From assembly GCA_020091685.1 (NCBI GenBank), contig CM034594.1, forward strand, positions 34,034,433-34,098,432: a stretch of 64,000 nucleotides of DNA, read 5' to 3'. The notes below the pieces were generated by a model. That model did not search any database. It worked only from the letters and a program-made list of their open reading frames with translations, and was not told the origin of the DNA. The translations under genes were made by a program, and so were the position numbers. The stretch's first letter is position 1. Each line of letters begins with the position of its first letter. This DNA is from Lutjanus erythropterus. Its lineage: Eukaryota > Chordata > Actinopteri > Lutjaniformes > Lutjanidae. This document shows, one piece after another, positions 24,101-37,300 of the stretch.

Positions 24101-27100
24101 GTGTTTGAGTACTTGGTGTTTGACTGTGGACAGCAGTGTTTCCTAAACTTTTCCCTCTAATTGAGCTGTCAATACCGTCCCTGCTGCTCCCACTCTTGAG
24201 CTATTTATTCATTACTTTTAGACGCTTCTCCTTTAGGCAGTACATTTAGCTAACTATTTCAGTTGTTTATCCATTACTTTTAGCTAACTTAACTGTTTAT
24301 TTGTTACTTTTAGCTCTCTGTTTCAACCATTTAGCTTATTCATTACTTTTAGCTAACTATTTCAGCATTGTTTCTAGCTAACTACTTCAACCATTTGTCA
24401 GTTACTTTTACTTATCTATTTCGACTGTTTATCCATTTACTTTTAGATCCCTTTGTCAATCATTAAGCTTATTCATTACTTTTAACTAACTGCTAACTGC
24501 TAGCTAACTGTTTCAAAACTTTATCCATTGGTTAACTGTTTGAACCATTTAGCTAAGTCAGTCTTTTTAGCTAACTATATACTTTTCCATTGACTTTCTA
24601 TTTTCTATTTGAATTGTTCGTCCATTACTTTTAGCTGTTAACTACAACTACTACTACTAAAACGTAGTAACTACTACTCTGCTCACCTGCTAGCTATTTT
24701 TTTTTATCATAAACTCAATAGCAACCCTTGGTGTTCAGGTGCTGACTCAATATGTGATTTCTTAAATCAAATATTAATTTGTTTTATCAAATTATATGAG
24801 CTATTACTCCAGAATATTCCCACATAGCCTCGGCAACTGCAGAAGTACCACATGTACAGTAGAAGTACCCCCGGTTGGGAATCACTGGTGTAGAGTATGT
24901 GTGGACCTGCACTGCTGGACACCCGTCACCCCCTGGCCTGCACCCTCTTTTAGTGTTGTTTGGTGCCCTGGCAGCTGTGGAATTCAGGGGAGGAGCAGGA
25001 CCGCGGCCCTCGGGCACAAGCAGGACTCAGCAGGGCGGACGTAGACAAGAATTTTTTAATCACCCTGTCTCTCTGCCTCTCTTTTTCCCTCCGTCTTTTG
25101 TCTTTCTTTTTGCCTTGTTGTTTACCCCTCCATCGCTCATTGTCTTGAGTCTTCCTTTACTTCTTTTACATCCTGCAATTCAAAATGCAGGGAAGTTATG
25201 CAGCAACATCCGCATACATGCAGTACACACACAGACAAGCATGCAAGCATGAAAGCGAGACCATTAAAAGCACTGAGGCAGCAGAAACAGCAGGCGGTGG
25301 TTTGTGGCCTCATTGCACCGACTGGCTGTAGAATAATAGAGCTGGACGTGAGTGACAGGTCAGTAAGTGGAACAAAGTGCACCGATGAGTTCCTGGCGGC
25401 ATTAACAATGGCTTTGATTTACAGATTGTTTTGGAGTCCTCTGCTGTGTTTTACAGCACAGTAAAGCGGAAAGGCGGAGAGACGGAGATGTAGTGTTGCT
25501 TTTTGTTTCACATGCAGCAGAGGTCAAAAGTCAGACAGAAACCTTCATCATCTGTGTAAGCATGCGGTATGCAAATGACCCTGCTTCAACATGAGTGGCC
25601 TCATTGTAAATAATCATCTGAATACACAACTACAGCTGTGTGACAGGACACAATCTGCACTAGAGATAAGACGACTACAGGTTTCTTGAGTTTTAATTAT
25701 CATTAAAACCATGTTTGATTAAAAACTCATTGCAAACACTGTCCAGCATCAAAGTTAGCAACAGCCTCCCAGACACCAGCAGCAGCAACAAGGGTTTTGT
25801 TTTGCATCAGTGAAAACAATGACATCACAAAGGACATGATGAAATTATTTCAGTGTGTATCAGTAGTTTTTAAATACATTTATTTAACAATACCATGATA
25901 ATACTGCTCGATAAGTGTGATATATTATTACAAAATGTTCATACTGCTTCATCTTTAATCTGCACACTGAGGCTGGTTGATCTGTTTGAAATCCTTCTAT
26001 GATACCATGAATGTATAATATATAAAATAATCAAACTTATGTTCAAATCAATGAACTGTGTCCTGCTCTTCTACATTAAATCAGACAAGGGGATGTTTAG
26101 GGATGGTTAATGATTAATCATTATTTCTTTTTGTAATCATAACTAAGAATTTAAGCAATTAAAAATGCATTAATCCATAATTTATCAGTAGTCTAGAAAG
26201 GGCAGTAGTTGCACCTTATTTGACATGTTTTGTATGAATAAGGAAATTTAAAATGAGAAAAGAAAGAGGGGGAAAAAAAGAAAAGGAAATCTTGAAAAAA
26301 TTGTGTTTTGTATCATATCAACCATCAATGATTAATTAATAATCAGTTGTTAGAGTTTTCGACTGTTGGTTGAGGAAAATGTGCAAGATTTGCAGCTCTA
26401 GTTTGGTTAGAATCGCTAATTTGCATATCAGATGTTTGTATAATGTTTAACATGATCCGATTATATAATCAGGTTATAATGCCACTAAAAGTTGATAAAC
26501 AATTATACTGAAGTGTTGGCCAGCACTAGCAGTGACCAAGCCAACTCACATGGGTTGTTGTTCACTTATACAACACGTCAGATTGAAAGGAAAAGCTTAT
26601 TTATGGCTAAAGTAAGCACAAAGGACACATCCAGGACTTTACCATCTATTGCTTTGTAGTCTGATAAATGTCGGAGCCTAAACATTCTCTGCAGACCTGC
26701 TTTAATGCAGCGGGCTGCCTGAAGTCGCTGTAGTGGGATTTTGCGTTTTGAGACACACAGTCAGCCTAACACAGTAACCTCAGAGTCAATCAGTCTTGAG
26801 CGAAGGGAAGAGACACCCACATTAGAGGACTTTAACCCTGGCGGTTTAAGCCTGTTTGCTGAACACAGATCATGTTTTGGCTTTACAACTCATCAGAAAT
26901 GATTCAGAGGACTTTAAAGTTTAACTTACGATATAAAGAGTGTCAGCTGAAAGTCTCAAACCACATATGTAACTCTACAGGTAGGAGTCAGCGCATGTTA
27001 AACATTAAAGGGATAGTCTGGATTATTTGAAGTTGGGTTGTATGAGTTACTTGTCAACAGTCAGGGTATTACCTACAGTAGATGAGGGTCAGCATGCCTC

Positions 27101-30100
27101 CAGTTTGGAAAAGTAGGGCAGACCAGTTGTGGACAGGGTCAGCGATAAAACGTATTTCAGCCACTTCAAATACATCAATAACAGGTTAAGTGAACATTGC
27201 ACGCTAGAATATTTTTGCTGCTTTACCTTTCCGCCAGAGAGCCCTTTCTGATAGGAAACCACCATTATATAAGCCAAATATCTCTCTCTCTCACTGAACC
27301 AGACTCCATTAGCAAAATCAGGAATTTTATCTGGCAGGAACACCCTCAGTCTGTTGACTCTTTTCAAAACACAGAAGTCACACGAGAACACAAACAAACT
27401 AACAGATTGAGGCAGCGGTAGACCAGCAACCCCTGTGCTCTGTGAGGTAAAATTACTGATTTTGTCAGTGGAGTCTGGTTGAGCAATATTTAGCTTATGT
27501 AATGCAACCTTCCCTTTGGGAAAGGCTGTCTGACAGGAGAGTGGTGAAACTATACTAAATACTGTATTGTAACATTTCGTAGGTATTGACAGATGTTAAC
27601 TTTTAGCAAGACTTTAAGACTTGGGTTTCTCTGTTTCCTTTATTAATTAAAGCACAAGAAAACTTTTAAATACAAAGAGGCATTTAGAGATGGCTAAATG
27701 ATCTCACAATTAAATCCAGAGGTGATGTTTGGTAAGTTAAGTTTTGTCTCCAGCACCAAAAGGGAGTTGGAATTTGATCTGCTTTGTTGTGATCTCATCA
27801 TGTCCTTCAGTCTGTAATACTTCAGATAGGAAGATACTCAGCATCATTAGTGCTTAACTTGATTTTAAGAAGCTAATTGAAATGGAAATCTGGTGATTGG
27901 GAGATGACACATAATGGGCACCGACAGCATAAAACAAACAGCCTTGCCTCTATTAAATTTCGCTCTGCGGGATGAATAAACATGACTCACCAGCATTTTC
28001 ACCTATTTGTTTATTTTGAGGAAACAGGTGGGTTTTTTTTTAATATTTCATACACTTGGTTAAAATGAGAACTCAAACTCGGACACGTCCTTCATTCCAG
28101 GTTGGTAAATTGTATAAAAAGGCGTGGGGGGTGATTGGGCGGCTGAGTGAAAAGCCAGACTAAGACGGAGTAGGACTGCTGTATGTGAGAAATGCTCTGT
28201 GAGGCTGCCCTCACAACGAAGGGCCCACGCCGTACCAGGAAGTGAAGAGACTCTGGAGCGAAAAGAGCCGGCATTGTCTGGAGACAGACTGTTTATGTTG
28301 AGCAGCCCAGAGGTATAATGCGCAGCCCCGATGGTATAATGAGTAGCATATTGATTATCGTGGCCGGCCTGGCCTCAGCTGGTCAGCTGATGGCCTGTGA
28401 TTGTATAGAAAAGCCTTTTTCAAAACTGTGGTCTGGGTTTAAAAATGGATCTTGTGGGCTTATTGTTTCTGGTTAGAGTAGGGTTATTATCCTTTTTCAT
28501 AACTCAATTTACACGAGAAAAACTAACAACAACAATAATAATAATGAATGTTGGATCTTCTGTAATCAATGTTTCAAACTCCTGAAACGCTAACATGTGA
28601 TGCATCAAATTGCAACTGGAACATGTAATTGGTTTCTCTTAAGTACAGTAAATTATACATCAGTTTAATTATAATTGATTGGAACATGGCCACTTTAGGT
28701 TATTCAATCCAATCCAACTTTATTTGTAAAGCACTTTAAAACAACCACAGTGGACCAAAGTGCTGTACAGAAATAAAACACAAGAATAGATTGTTTGGTA
28801 TGGAGGTTGTTTTAGTGCTGTTTGTTTGTCTGTTTGTCTGCAGTATTACGGAAAAACTAGTTGTCCGATTGACATGAGACTTGGTGGAAGGGTGTAGCAT
28901 GGACCAAAGAAAAACCCATTAAATTTTGGAGGGGATCTGAATCATACAGCAGACTCTCTGGAGCTGGAGTTCAGTGACTGCCTGTCCTGCCTGCCAGACT
29001 CCATTAACATATTGCTCAATTTAACTGTCGTAAACATTTGCTTCCTCTAAAAAAAAGATCGATGATTTCTTACTCCTGGGCACTGATTCATTCAATGAGC
29101 ATTCAGCATTAATTTTAACTCTAATTAATGTGAAATGGGCAAACAGTAACATGACTTACAAAGGATGAGTTGTTGTCAGGGAAGCAAGTATTTCAGCTTA
29201 ACACGTTTCCTTCATCTCTGGTGACATACCAAGGTCATTTTTATTATTCATTACAGTAAATATATTACAGACTTCTCCTTTAGCATCGCAAGGTATGGCA
29301 GTTGGCCTTGGTGGAAAACCTCACCAACTGTAGACATATAATGACCGTATCACACTTCACATTCATGGGTACCAGCAGTCGTCTGTCGCAGCCTACACAT
29401 GAAGTTGTAGTTTAAACTTCAAATAGAAAGCAGTCATTATGGAGCACTCTGGAACTGTGGTTTCATGGGAGAACCGGTAACACTTTTCTCAAACTAAGAT
29501 GTGGCCATGGAAATGTAATGCAGCTAATTTTAGTCTCACTCACATCCAAATGTGAATTGTCTGCAATAAACGTACCCTTAATATTAAAGATAATGGTCTA
29601 AATTAAGGTTTCACATGAACAAGCAGTGATATTGACTGTATTGCAGATTTATAGGCAGTGTTTGCCTTGTTTTGGTGGAGGTCTGCACTCTCTGAGTGCT
29701 CTTCTACACTGTCGAACATCAGTCATTTAGAGGAACCAACTATTTCCTTGTTAACTTTGTGTAAATATATCTTTTCATAAACTAAAGTTAAATCAATTTA
29801 ATTAAATTTAAATTTAAAATTAAATTTCTACTTTTTCTTTTCAGACTGCTTCAAAACGTACAAACATGAATTGTTCTGACTTTAACTCTTGTCAGACAAA
29901 CTGATGTACTGCAGTGAGTTCACTCAACTTATTAAAGTAAGTTTTCAGAAGAAAATTCTTCAGCATTTTAGCAGACTTCCCAGCATGCAACTGAGAGTTA
30001 AAACTGTCTTCAGAGTCCTCTGTTTTACAGTTTGAAATTTACTGTATGTCTTACATGTTATAATGCATGTTATAGCATAAAACATGGTTATTTCTTTTCA

Positions 30101-31311
30101 TAATAATGAAAACAATTCTAATGATTTAGATATAAAATTCATTCCTCTCTCGTACATTTGAACTTAATATCATGAGCCTATTGAACATGAGTGTTTTCTG
30201 AAGTTGACTCTGTTGGTTTTACATTTTCAAAAGATGATTTTGAACCAATCATGCAACTCACGTTCAGATACCACACATTTTTAAGGCAGCAGGCAAACCT
30301 TTTTAATTTGAACCAGCTTAAAATGACCTACCGTGCAGCTGTCTTTGCAAATGTAGGATTTATGGCTAAGCTGTTGTACTGGACAGTGTTCGTTTTTTTT
30401 ATAGGTGTACGAACAAAGAGGCCACTGAGTGTATATTTATGGCTTATTACAACTGATTAACACACATGTATCAGTAGTGTGTTCAGTTTAACTAACACAG
30501 ATACAGTTCTCTTTTACAGCATGCAGCTTGGTGCAACATTTAATCAACACAGATATACTGGAAATTGTATATATTATAGAAATGCTGGTCAACCCCGAGT
30601 CCTTATCAACACCTCATGTCCTTTCCTACAATAGACTAAATCTGGGAAATGTCCCTGACAGTCTCAGCATTTGTTACACGGAGGAGAAAGAACTGATAGT
30701 GTGGGCGATGGTTATAAACTTCCCACCTCCACAAGGAAAACAATGGGTCGAGGTGGTGGGAGGAAAAGTGTCAGACTTCTCTGCTTGTGCCTCCGTCCAC
30801 AGTTACCATCTATTTACTACTAAATCAGTGAATTATTAAGTGCTTTGTTCTGTATAGATTGGAAAAGAGAATATGCCAAATTAGCACACAGATACAATAA
30901 TAATTTAATTCTTGTTTACAGTTATTAAGATGAAAGATTTCCTAATAATCTCATTAATGATGCCACTGTTGTGCACAATACTGGGACCCCGAAACAAAAA
31001 CAGCTAAATGGAATTCAGCTCTTCATTCATTAATTTTCTTATTTACACTGTGCTCTTCCTACTGAGATATGTCATAATATAATAAGTGAAAAACACAAAA
31101 ACTATTGCAAAGCACATACGCTGTGTATTTAGACACAGCTGCATTACCTTGAGGACAGAAGATTTTGGCTGACAGTCTCAGAGAAACCAGAGGGGGGCAT
31201 CAGTTACCAGGAATTGCTCTCTCTCCCTCTCTCTCTCTCAGCCGAGCTTTTTTGCACATTTGAGACTCATTCATTTCAAGGCTTCATTTGTTTTCCATGA
31301 GCATATTATTA

Positions 31312-31356
<45 letters not shown>

Positions 31357-34300
31357 TAAAGGTTCAAGGGGATTCTCCTTGGAAAGAAGCCCCATCCCAT
31401 TAAAGAACAATTGATTAGTTACCAAAGCTTTCAACCATGTGCCATTATATCATGTTTTTAGTATTATTATAACCACATGTTGTTAAATCTGATTAATCTG
31501 CTGATTATGTTCTAGATTAATCGATTAGTTGTTTGGTCTAGAGTGAAAAATGTCCATCCCAGCCTCTCAGAGTCCGAGGCGTGTCTTAAGTCCAGGTTTT
31601 TCAGTCCAAAACCTAAATATGTTCATTTTAATATGATGTCAAACAGAAAAAAAAGCAGGAAATCTCCATATGACAGTCTGAAAACAGTATTTTTTCCATT
31701 TTTTTCATGGAAAATTTCTTTAAGGAGAAAGTGATTCTCTAAAACATAGTTGCTTTAATAACTGTAATAGTAGCCATAACAATAATAATAACAATAATTA
31801 AAGTATATTTGCACAGAATATCAGTATACATATAGAACAGTACAATTTATAGATGTTATAAAGATAACAACAATATGTATAGCAATCTGTGATATATTAT
31901 TTAATTGATTTAAGTAATTAATTGTACAGTATGCGGGTTCTGCCACTAGGGGTCTCTCTCACATTAAAGCAATAACAAAACACGTAGTTTGATGACATTG
32001 TGAAGTAGCATGGGGTCGAGGTAGTTGTTGTCTTCATTGTTAAACCACCATCACTGGCGATGAGAATCCATCTGACAGGACTCACAGAAATCATGTTCAT
32101 AGACGAAGTAATATTAAAGTTTTATTCATGTTACATTCCATCTTGCTCGCTGACTTCCTTCCGCAGTCTCTGACATATCCGTATCCCATGTTTTCCTGGA
32201 AGTTATGGAGTGTTGCAGGAATGAGTCCTAAAAGCTGGAAATGAGTAAGCATATTAGCTCTTCCGGCCCCTCGTCCCTCAAAGGGTTTTTTAAATGGGTG
32301 GGTTTTTTTTCCTGAAATAAGGTCTGTGGTTAACACAAGCTTAACAGATTTTCATGTTTTGTGCTGCAACGTAAAACCCATCAGAACATGAAATGTTGTC
32401 ACACCGAACACTAATCTCTTACTGGCGGTGACGTTGAGTCACGCAACCAAGGTGCAGTTTGTTTATAGCCTAACGTTAGCGTTTTACTTCTGGTGACTAC
32501 ATTGAAGCTTCAAAAGCCATGAAAGGCTTGTTCATTTGTGAAGATTATCTTGCTGAACAAAACTTGTAACTATGAAAAACTTTTGTTTGCCACAGAGCTA
32601 CCTTTTTGCAGTAATTCAAAATCCAGTAAAAAATTCCATTGGATTTTTGTCCAGGGAACCAGAGCGATGCTAACTTCAGGGTTGGTCTACAAAAACATGT
32701 CGTCCGTGCAGCATTATAAAGCAACTAGCTAACATCAGCTAGTAGGAAACACACCGTTATCTTGAATAAATTAGAGATTTCTCTGTGGTTGAACGTTGTT
32801 GTAAACATTTAGGATAATTTAAGTACACAAATTAACAGAATATATAACGTGTATCGTTTTTAGATATTTGAATGTGGAAATTATAGCTTTAATCCCGTGT
32901 TTACCTGCTGTTTCTTATTAATATGGCTGCTGTGAAAAAGGTCTAAACAATCTGTCCACACTGCCTCCTAATGAATGAAAGCAGTAGGGCTGGGCAATAT
33001 ATCAATATCATCAATCAGTCAATATCAATAACATGATACGGGACTAGGTATCGTGACAGATTTTGCTTATTGTTGTATTTTGATATGGAATAAGTGTTGT
33101 CTTTTTCCTGGTTTTTAAAGGCTGCATAAATTAAAGTGATGTAATTTTCTGAACTTTGCCTATTTGCCTTCACCCACTTAGTCATTATATCCACATAACT
33201 TGATGCTTATTTTTCAAAAAAATCTCACTTGGTTAATATTTTGTGAAAGCACCTATAGACATCCCTACAATATTGTCGCAATATCAAGGTATCTGGGCAA
33301 AAAATATTGTGATATTTACTCATTTTATCACCTCAACCACTTCCACCCCTTAACACAACATGTCGTGAGTTATAACCAGTATAATCAATAATTATCAATA
33401 TGGACAAGGGTTGCAAATTGTAAGCAGTTTTTTTTTTAATTGATTCATTGGTAGCATTAATGATCAATTAATCAATTCATTGTTATTATGAACCAAATGT
33501 ACCTCAAGCAAAGCCTTATTTGTACAGCAACATGTTGCATATTCACTGACAGCATTACAGCCTATGAAACATAAATGCGCTCATAAAAAATCTCTCTTAT
33601 ATCCCAGATTTTTATTTTATAGTAGATCAATTAAATTTTACTTGATCTATCAAATTCTTAACAATCATCAGTTAATTGTTGCCATTTAATATTGACTGAT
33701 ATGAAGCTGAACTATTGTTTTTCAGTTGTATCACCCAGGCCTAGAAAGGAGCACCAGTGGTTAAAAACTCAGCTGTTTTTTTTTTTATCATTTCCTGGAC
33801 TTCACCTCCCCTCTTGCAGGACCCCCGGCAGGTCCCCGCACCCCAGCTTGGGAACCACCGGGTTTGAGCCATCCCACTCTGCGGGCTCCATGCTACTATT
33901 GTCTAACAGGAGAGCGGGCTATTTGCAAAATAAAGGTAGCCTACTGTCCTGCTCTCAGCCGCTATGTGAGCTGACACACACTCACACACACAGACACACA
34001 CACACACACACAGGGGGACTATATTTCTGTGTTATTATGTGAAGCAGCGTTGAAATGAGCGGCTCTTCTCCTCAGCAGCGGTAGTCCTCTGGGTTTTTTT
34101 TCCTCCCAGACAGCCTCGGGCTCCTCGGCGGTCGGATGCTGGAAGCCCTCGCCGAGCAGGGAGCGCGGAGGGCCGGCAGAGAAACAGGAGAGGGGACGCG
34201 GAAGGAAGGAAGGAAGGGAGCGAAGGACGGATAGAGGAGCATTTTAATACCAAATCGGGACACATGTTGAGCTAACCCGCTCCACCTCCCCCCTTCTCCT

Positions 34301-37300
34301 TCTCCTCCCTAATGCATTTGTTGCCTCAATCGCTGCTTTCCCGTTACTAATTACTCGGCGTTAGGATAAAGGCAGCGGAGCTCCTCAGCTCTCCGCCTCC
34401 GAGGATCCTCACTCACTCTCCGCTTTGCTTTGAGGGACCATCATGGATCTCAGTAAGATTGTAAGTGCACAGGATTTGTTTTCTTTTTTTTTTTTTATTT
34501 ACAGATATACCGACGCTTTACATGTGTGTTTTAGGAGGTGGGGGTGGTGTCCACAAGAAGTCCTGTTGCACACACACTTGCGCGCACACACACACGGGCT
34601 GTTTGCGCCAATACATGCAAGTTATGCTGAATGCAAGCAGGGACTTGTTGTTGTCTGAAGATATTACAGCTAAATGTGGCCGTGGGAAGTTTGGTTGTTG
34701 TTGTGGAGAGAAAGAAGGAGAAGACATGAAGGTCTGGGCAGCCGCAGGGTCCCAGAGACATGGAGGAACCAGTTTAACCCCACTAGAATTTAACTGGGAA
34801 CAATCAGCAGATCACAGGTTTCTCTTTACTTCCCCTTAGTGATGCAACAAGCAATCGATTAGTTGTCAACTATTAAATTACTTACTTGGTTAATCAATTC
34901 TAGTAGTTTTTTTAAGAAAAAACATCCTTTTCAGTTCCGCTCAGTTGTTACCGTCATGTGTTCCCTGAATAATGAATGCAAAAAGGAAAAAACAATGAAA
35001 AACTTGGTCACAAAAAACAGGAAACTATGTCAATGTTCTGATTCCAGCTTCTAGAATTAGACACAAACAGATATATATCAGTCGGCCAGGCACAGCTATA
35101 TCAGTTTATATCACTATCAGTGTGTTGTCTGATATTTTATTCACAAAATATAACAGATTTTTTTTTTCATTTTTAACTTTTTTTTAAAAACTTTTATAGC
35201 TGTAGTTATTTAGACTTTTCAACATCATTGAAAGTTTCCCTCATTTCAATTTGGATTTTATATAGGTTACATATGAATAAAGAATATTGGCCAATTCTAT
35301 CTATTGTCTTTGGGTTGTGGACAAAACACGACATTTGAAGATGTCATCTTGGAAACACTGATTTTGACATTTTTGACATTTTTCACAATTTTCTGGCACT
35401 TTACAGACCAAACAACCAATCAGTTATTTTGGAAAATCACTGATAGATTAATCGAAATGAAAATAATTGTTGGGCTAGTTACAGCCGTAACTGGGAATAA
35501 TCAGACACTCAGATCACATGTTTCTCTTTACTCTCTCTTAGAGCTGCAGTGACTAATTCATCAGTTGTCAGCTATTAAATTAATCGCCTACTATTTTGGT
35601 AATGATTAATTGGTTTGAGTAGTCAGATGTTTCTGATTCCTGCGTTTTAAATGTGAGTATTTCTGCTTTCTTTACTCCACTCTGATAGTAAACCAAAATT
35701 CTTTGGTTTGTGGACAAAACAAGACATTTAATGACGTCATCTTGGATTTTTGGGAAACACGGGTCAACATTTCCCACCGTTTTATTAGGGGTGGGAATCT
35801 TTTTGAAACCTTTTGATTTGATTCCAAGTGAAAGGGCTACGATGTGATCATAAAACAATGACTGATGCATTTTGATGCACCAAATTCTTAAGCTTTTAAG
35901 CCAGGGGGTGTCAGCAGGATTGTATCCATCTTCAGTTGCTCACGCTCAACCAAAACTCAAGAAGTAGCCCAGTTCAGAACGTAAACCCGACACACATTTT
36001 TACATTTTCACATGTTTACATCCACTGTGTTTCACCATCCAACTGGTTCAGCTGAAAGGAGTCTACAGCTGTCTTATAAAATCATTACAAGTGATCATAA
36101 TGTTGAGAATTGGGTTTTAAATTTCAGATTATTGACTTTTCTGCATCGATTCATAATCTCTCAACAGATTAATCGAAAATGAGACTAATCGTAAACAATC
36201 TACTCCCACTGTAGAAAGACTGTTCAACAAAGCTAAAAGAAAACATCCTCTCAGTATGAGGACGGGGCATTAACACATGAGGGTTTTGCAGCTTTAACTG
36301 CGTCTATTTTTGGGGGTCCAGGACATGAAAATGTGTGAGATGTGCTCCACTGTTGCCCGGAGCTCTCTGTGTCTTTCTAGCGGTCTCCAGCTGCAGGTTG
36401 GTGGAATAAGTTCAGCAAAGCGCAGCCTAAAATGTGCCCTGAATGTCAATTACAGGTTGTATTGATGTCTGATGTTGGAGACAACCCTTAAAGACAGAGC
36501 AAACAGTGTGTCTTTGTGTAACTATCAGTGTGTTAAGTATGAGTTTAACAGCATATTGTCTTTATCACAAGCACGACAGCAAAATTAATGTGCAACAGTG
36601 TGGATTTCCTCATTTATTTGAAAGTTGAGCAGATGTGTTAATGTTTCGTTCCACTCTGTGTGCTGTGAATGATGCGACAGAGGCCTCAGAGTGTACTGGA
36701 GCAGGTGCACACATAAGCCAAAGCAACAAGACCGGCCTTTCACTGCCAACATGGATGGATGGCTGTACTTTTAGCCCTTGTGTAGGTGTGGGGGAGGGTG
36801 GGCGATGAAAGCACACCCAGTGCCCTCCCTCCAGTGACCCCCAGAGTTTGTATTGAAGGAAATTGCTTTGAGAAACAATAAAAGAAATGGTACACGACGT
36901 TGATATAGTAGCGAATGTATGAAGCGGCACCGGATCCAAACAGGAAACGCACTCTCCGATCTCTGAAATAAATCTCAGCTGCCCACATGAAGTCAGTCGG
37001 GGGCACGTAGCGCAGACATGGCGTAGGTGTAGTGATGGAAAATCTCCTCTGCCGGTTCTCCATTCAGTTGCACTTTACTGGTGATTTGAGACAAACTGTT
37101 CAGTCTTGTGGATCTAGCAGAACTCCTCGAGGCTGTTCTGCTCGCTTCTTTTCCTGCCACATTATGTTTTGGCTGTTTGGCACGCAGCGAGACTCAGTGG
37201 TATGAAAACAATCCTACATTCCCACACTGCACAGAAGTTGGCAATGCACGGTGGAGGCGAATGCTTGCTGGATTCTAGATCTTTGAGGAACTTAATTGCG

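Larger units (their letters stand above)
19446..34050 (+). other. hip1 intron 1, first half
   Basis: 14.6 kb with no further exon recognised. Contents: fragments of TGATAT-rich repeats (20080-21020), the second copy of the 6811 element (20490-20792), (GAT)15, a C14/CCT tract (21555-21593), fold-back elements B and C, a TTAGC-rich degenerate tandem array (24230-24640), short TTTATTTGTAAAGCAC and RTE-like scraps near 28.7-28.95 kb, an (AC)20 repeat, and diverged interspersed repeats at 31.5 and 33.0 kb. Confidence 0.65.

Noticed and set aside
30191-30839. Two neighbouring frames of 89 and 103 codons
   Set aside because: No recognisable domain, no supporting splice sites, AT-rich repeat-like surroundings.
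33692-34042. 116-codon frame ending in Thr/His repeats
   Set aside because: Made of a hAT-like scrap (GGGAACCACCGGGTTTGAG) and an AC microsatellite.
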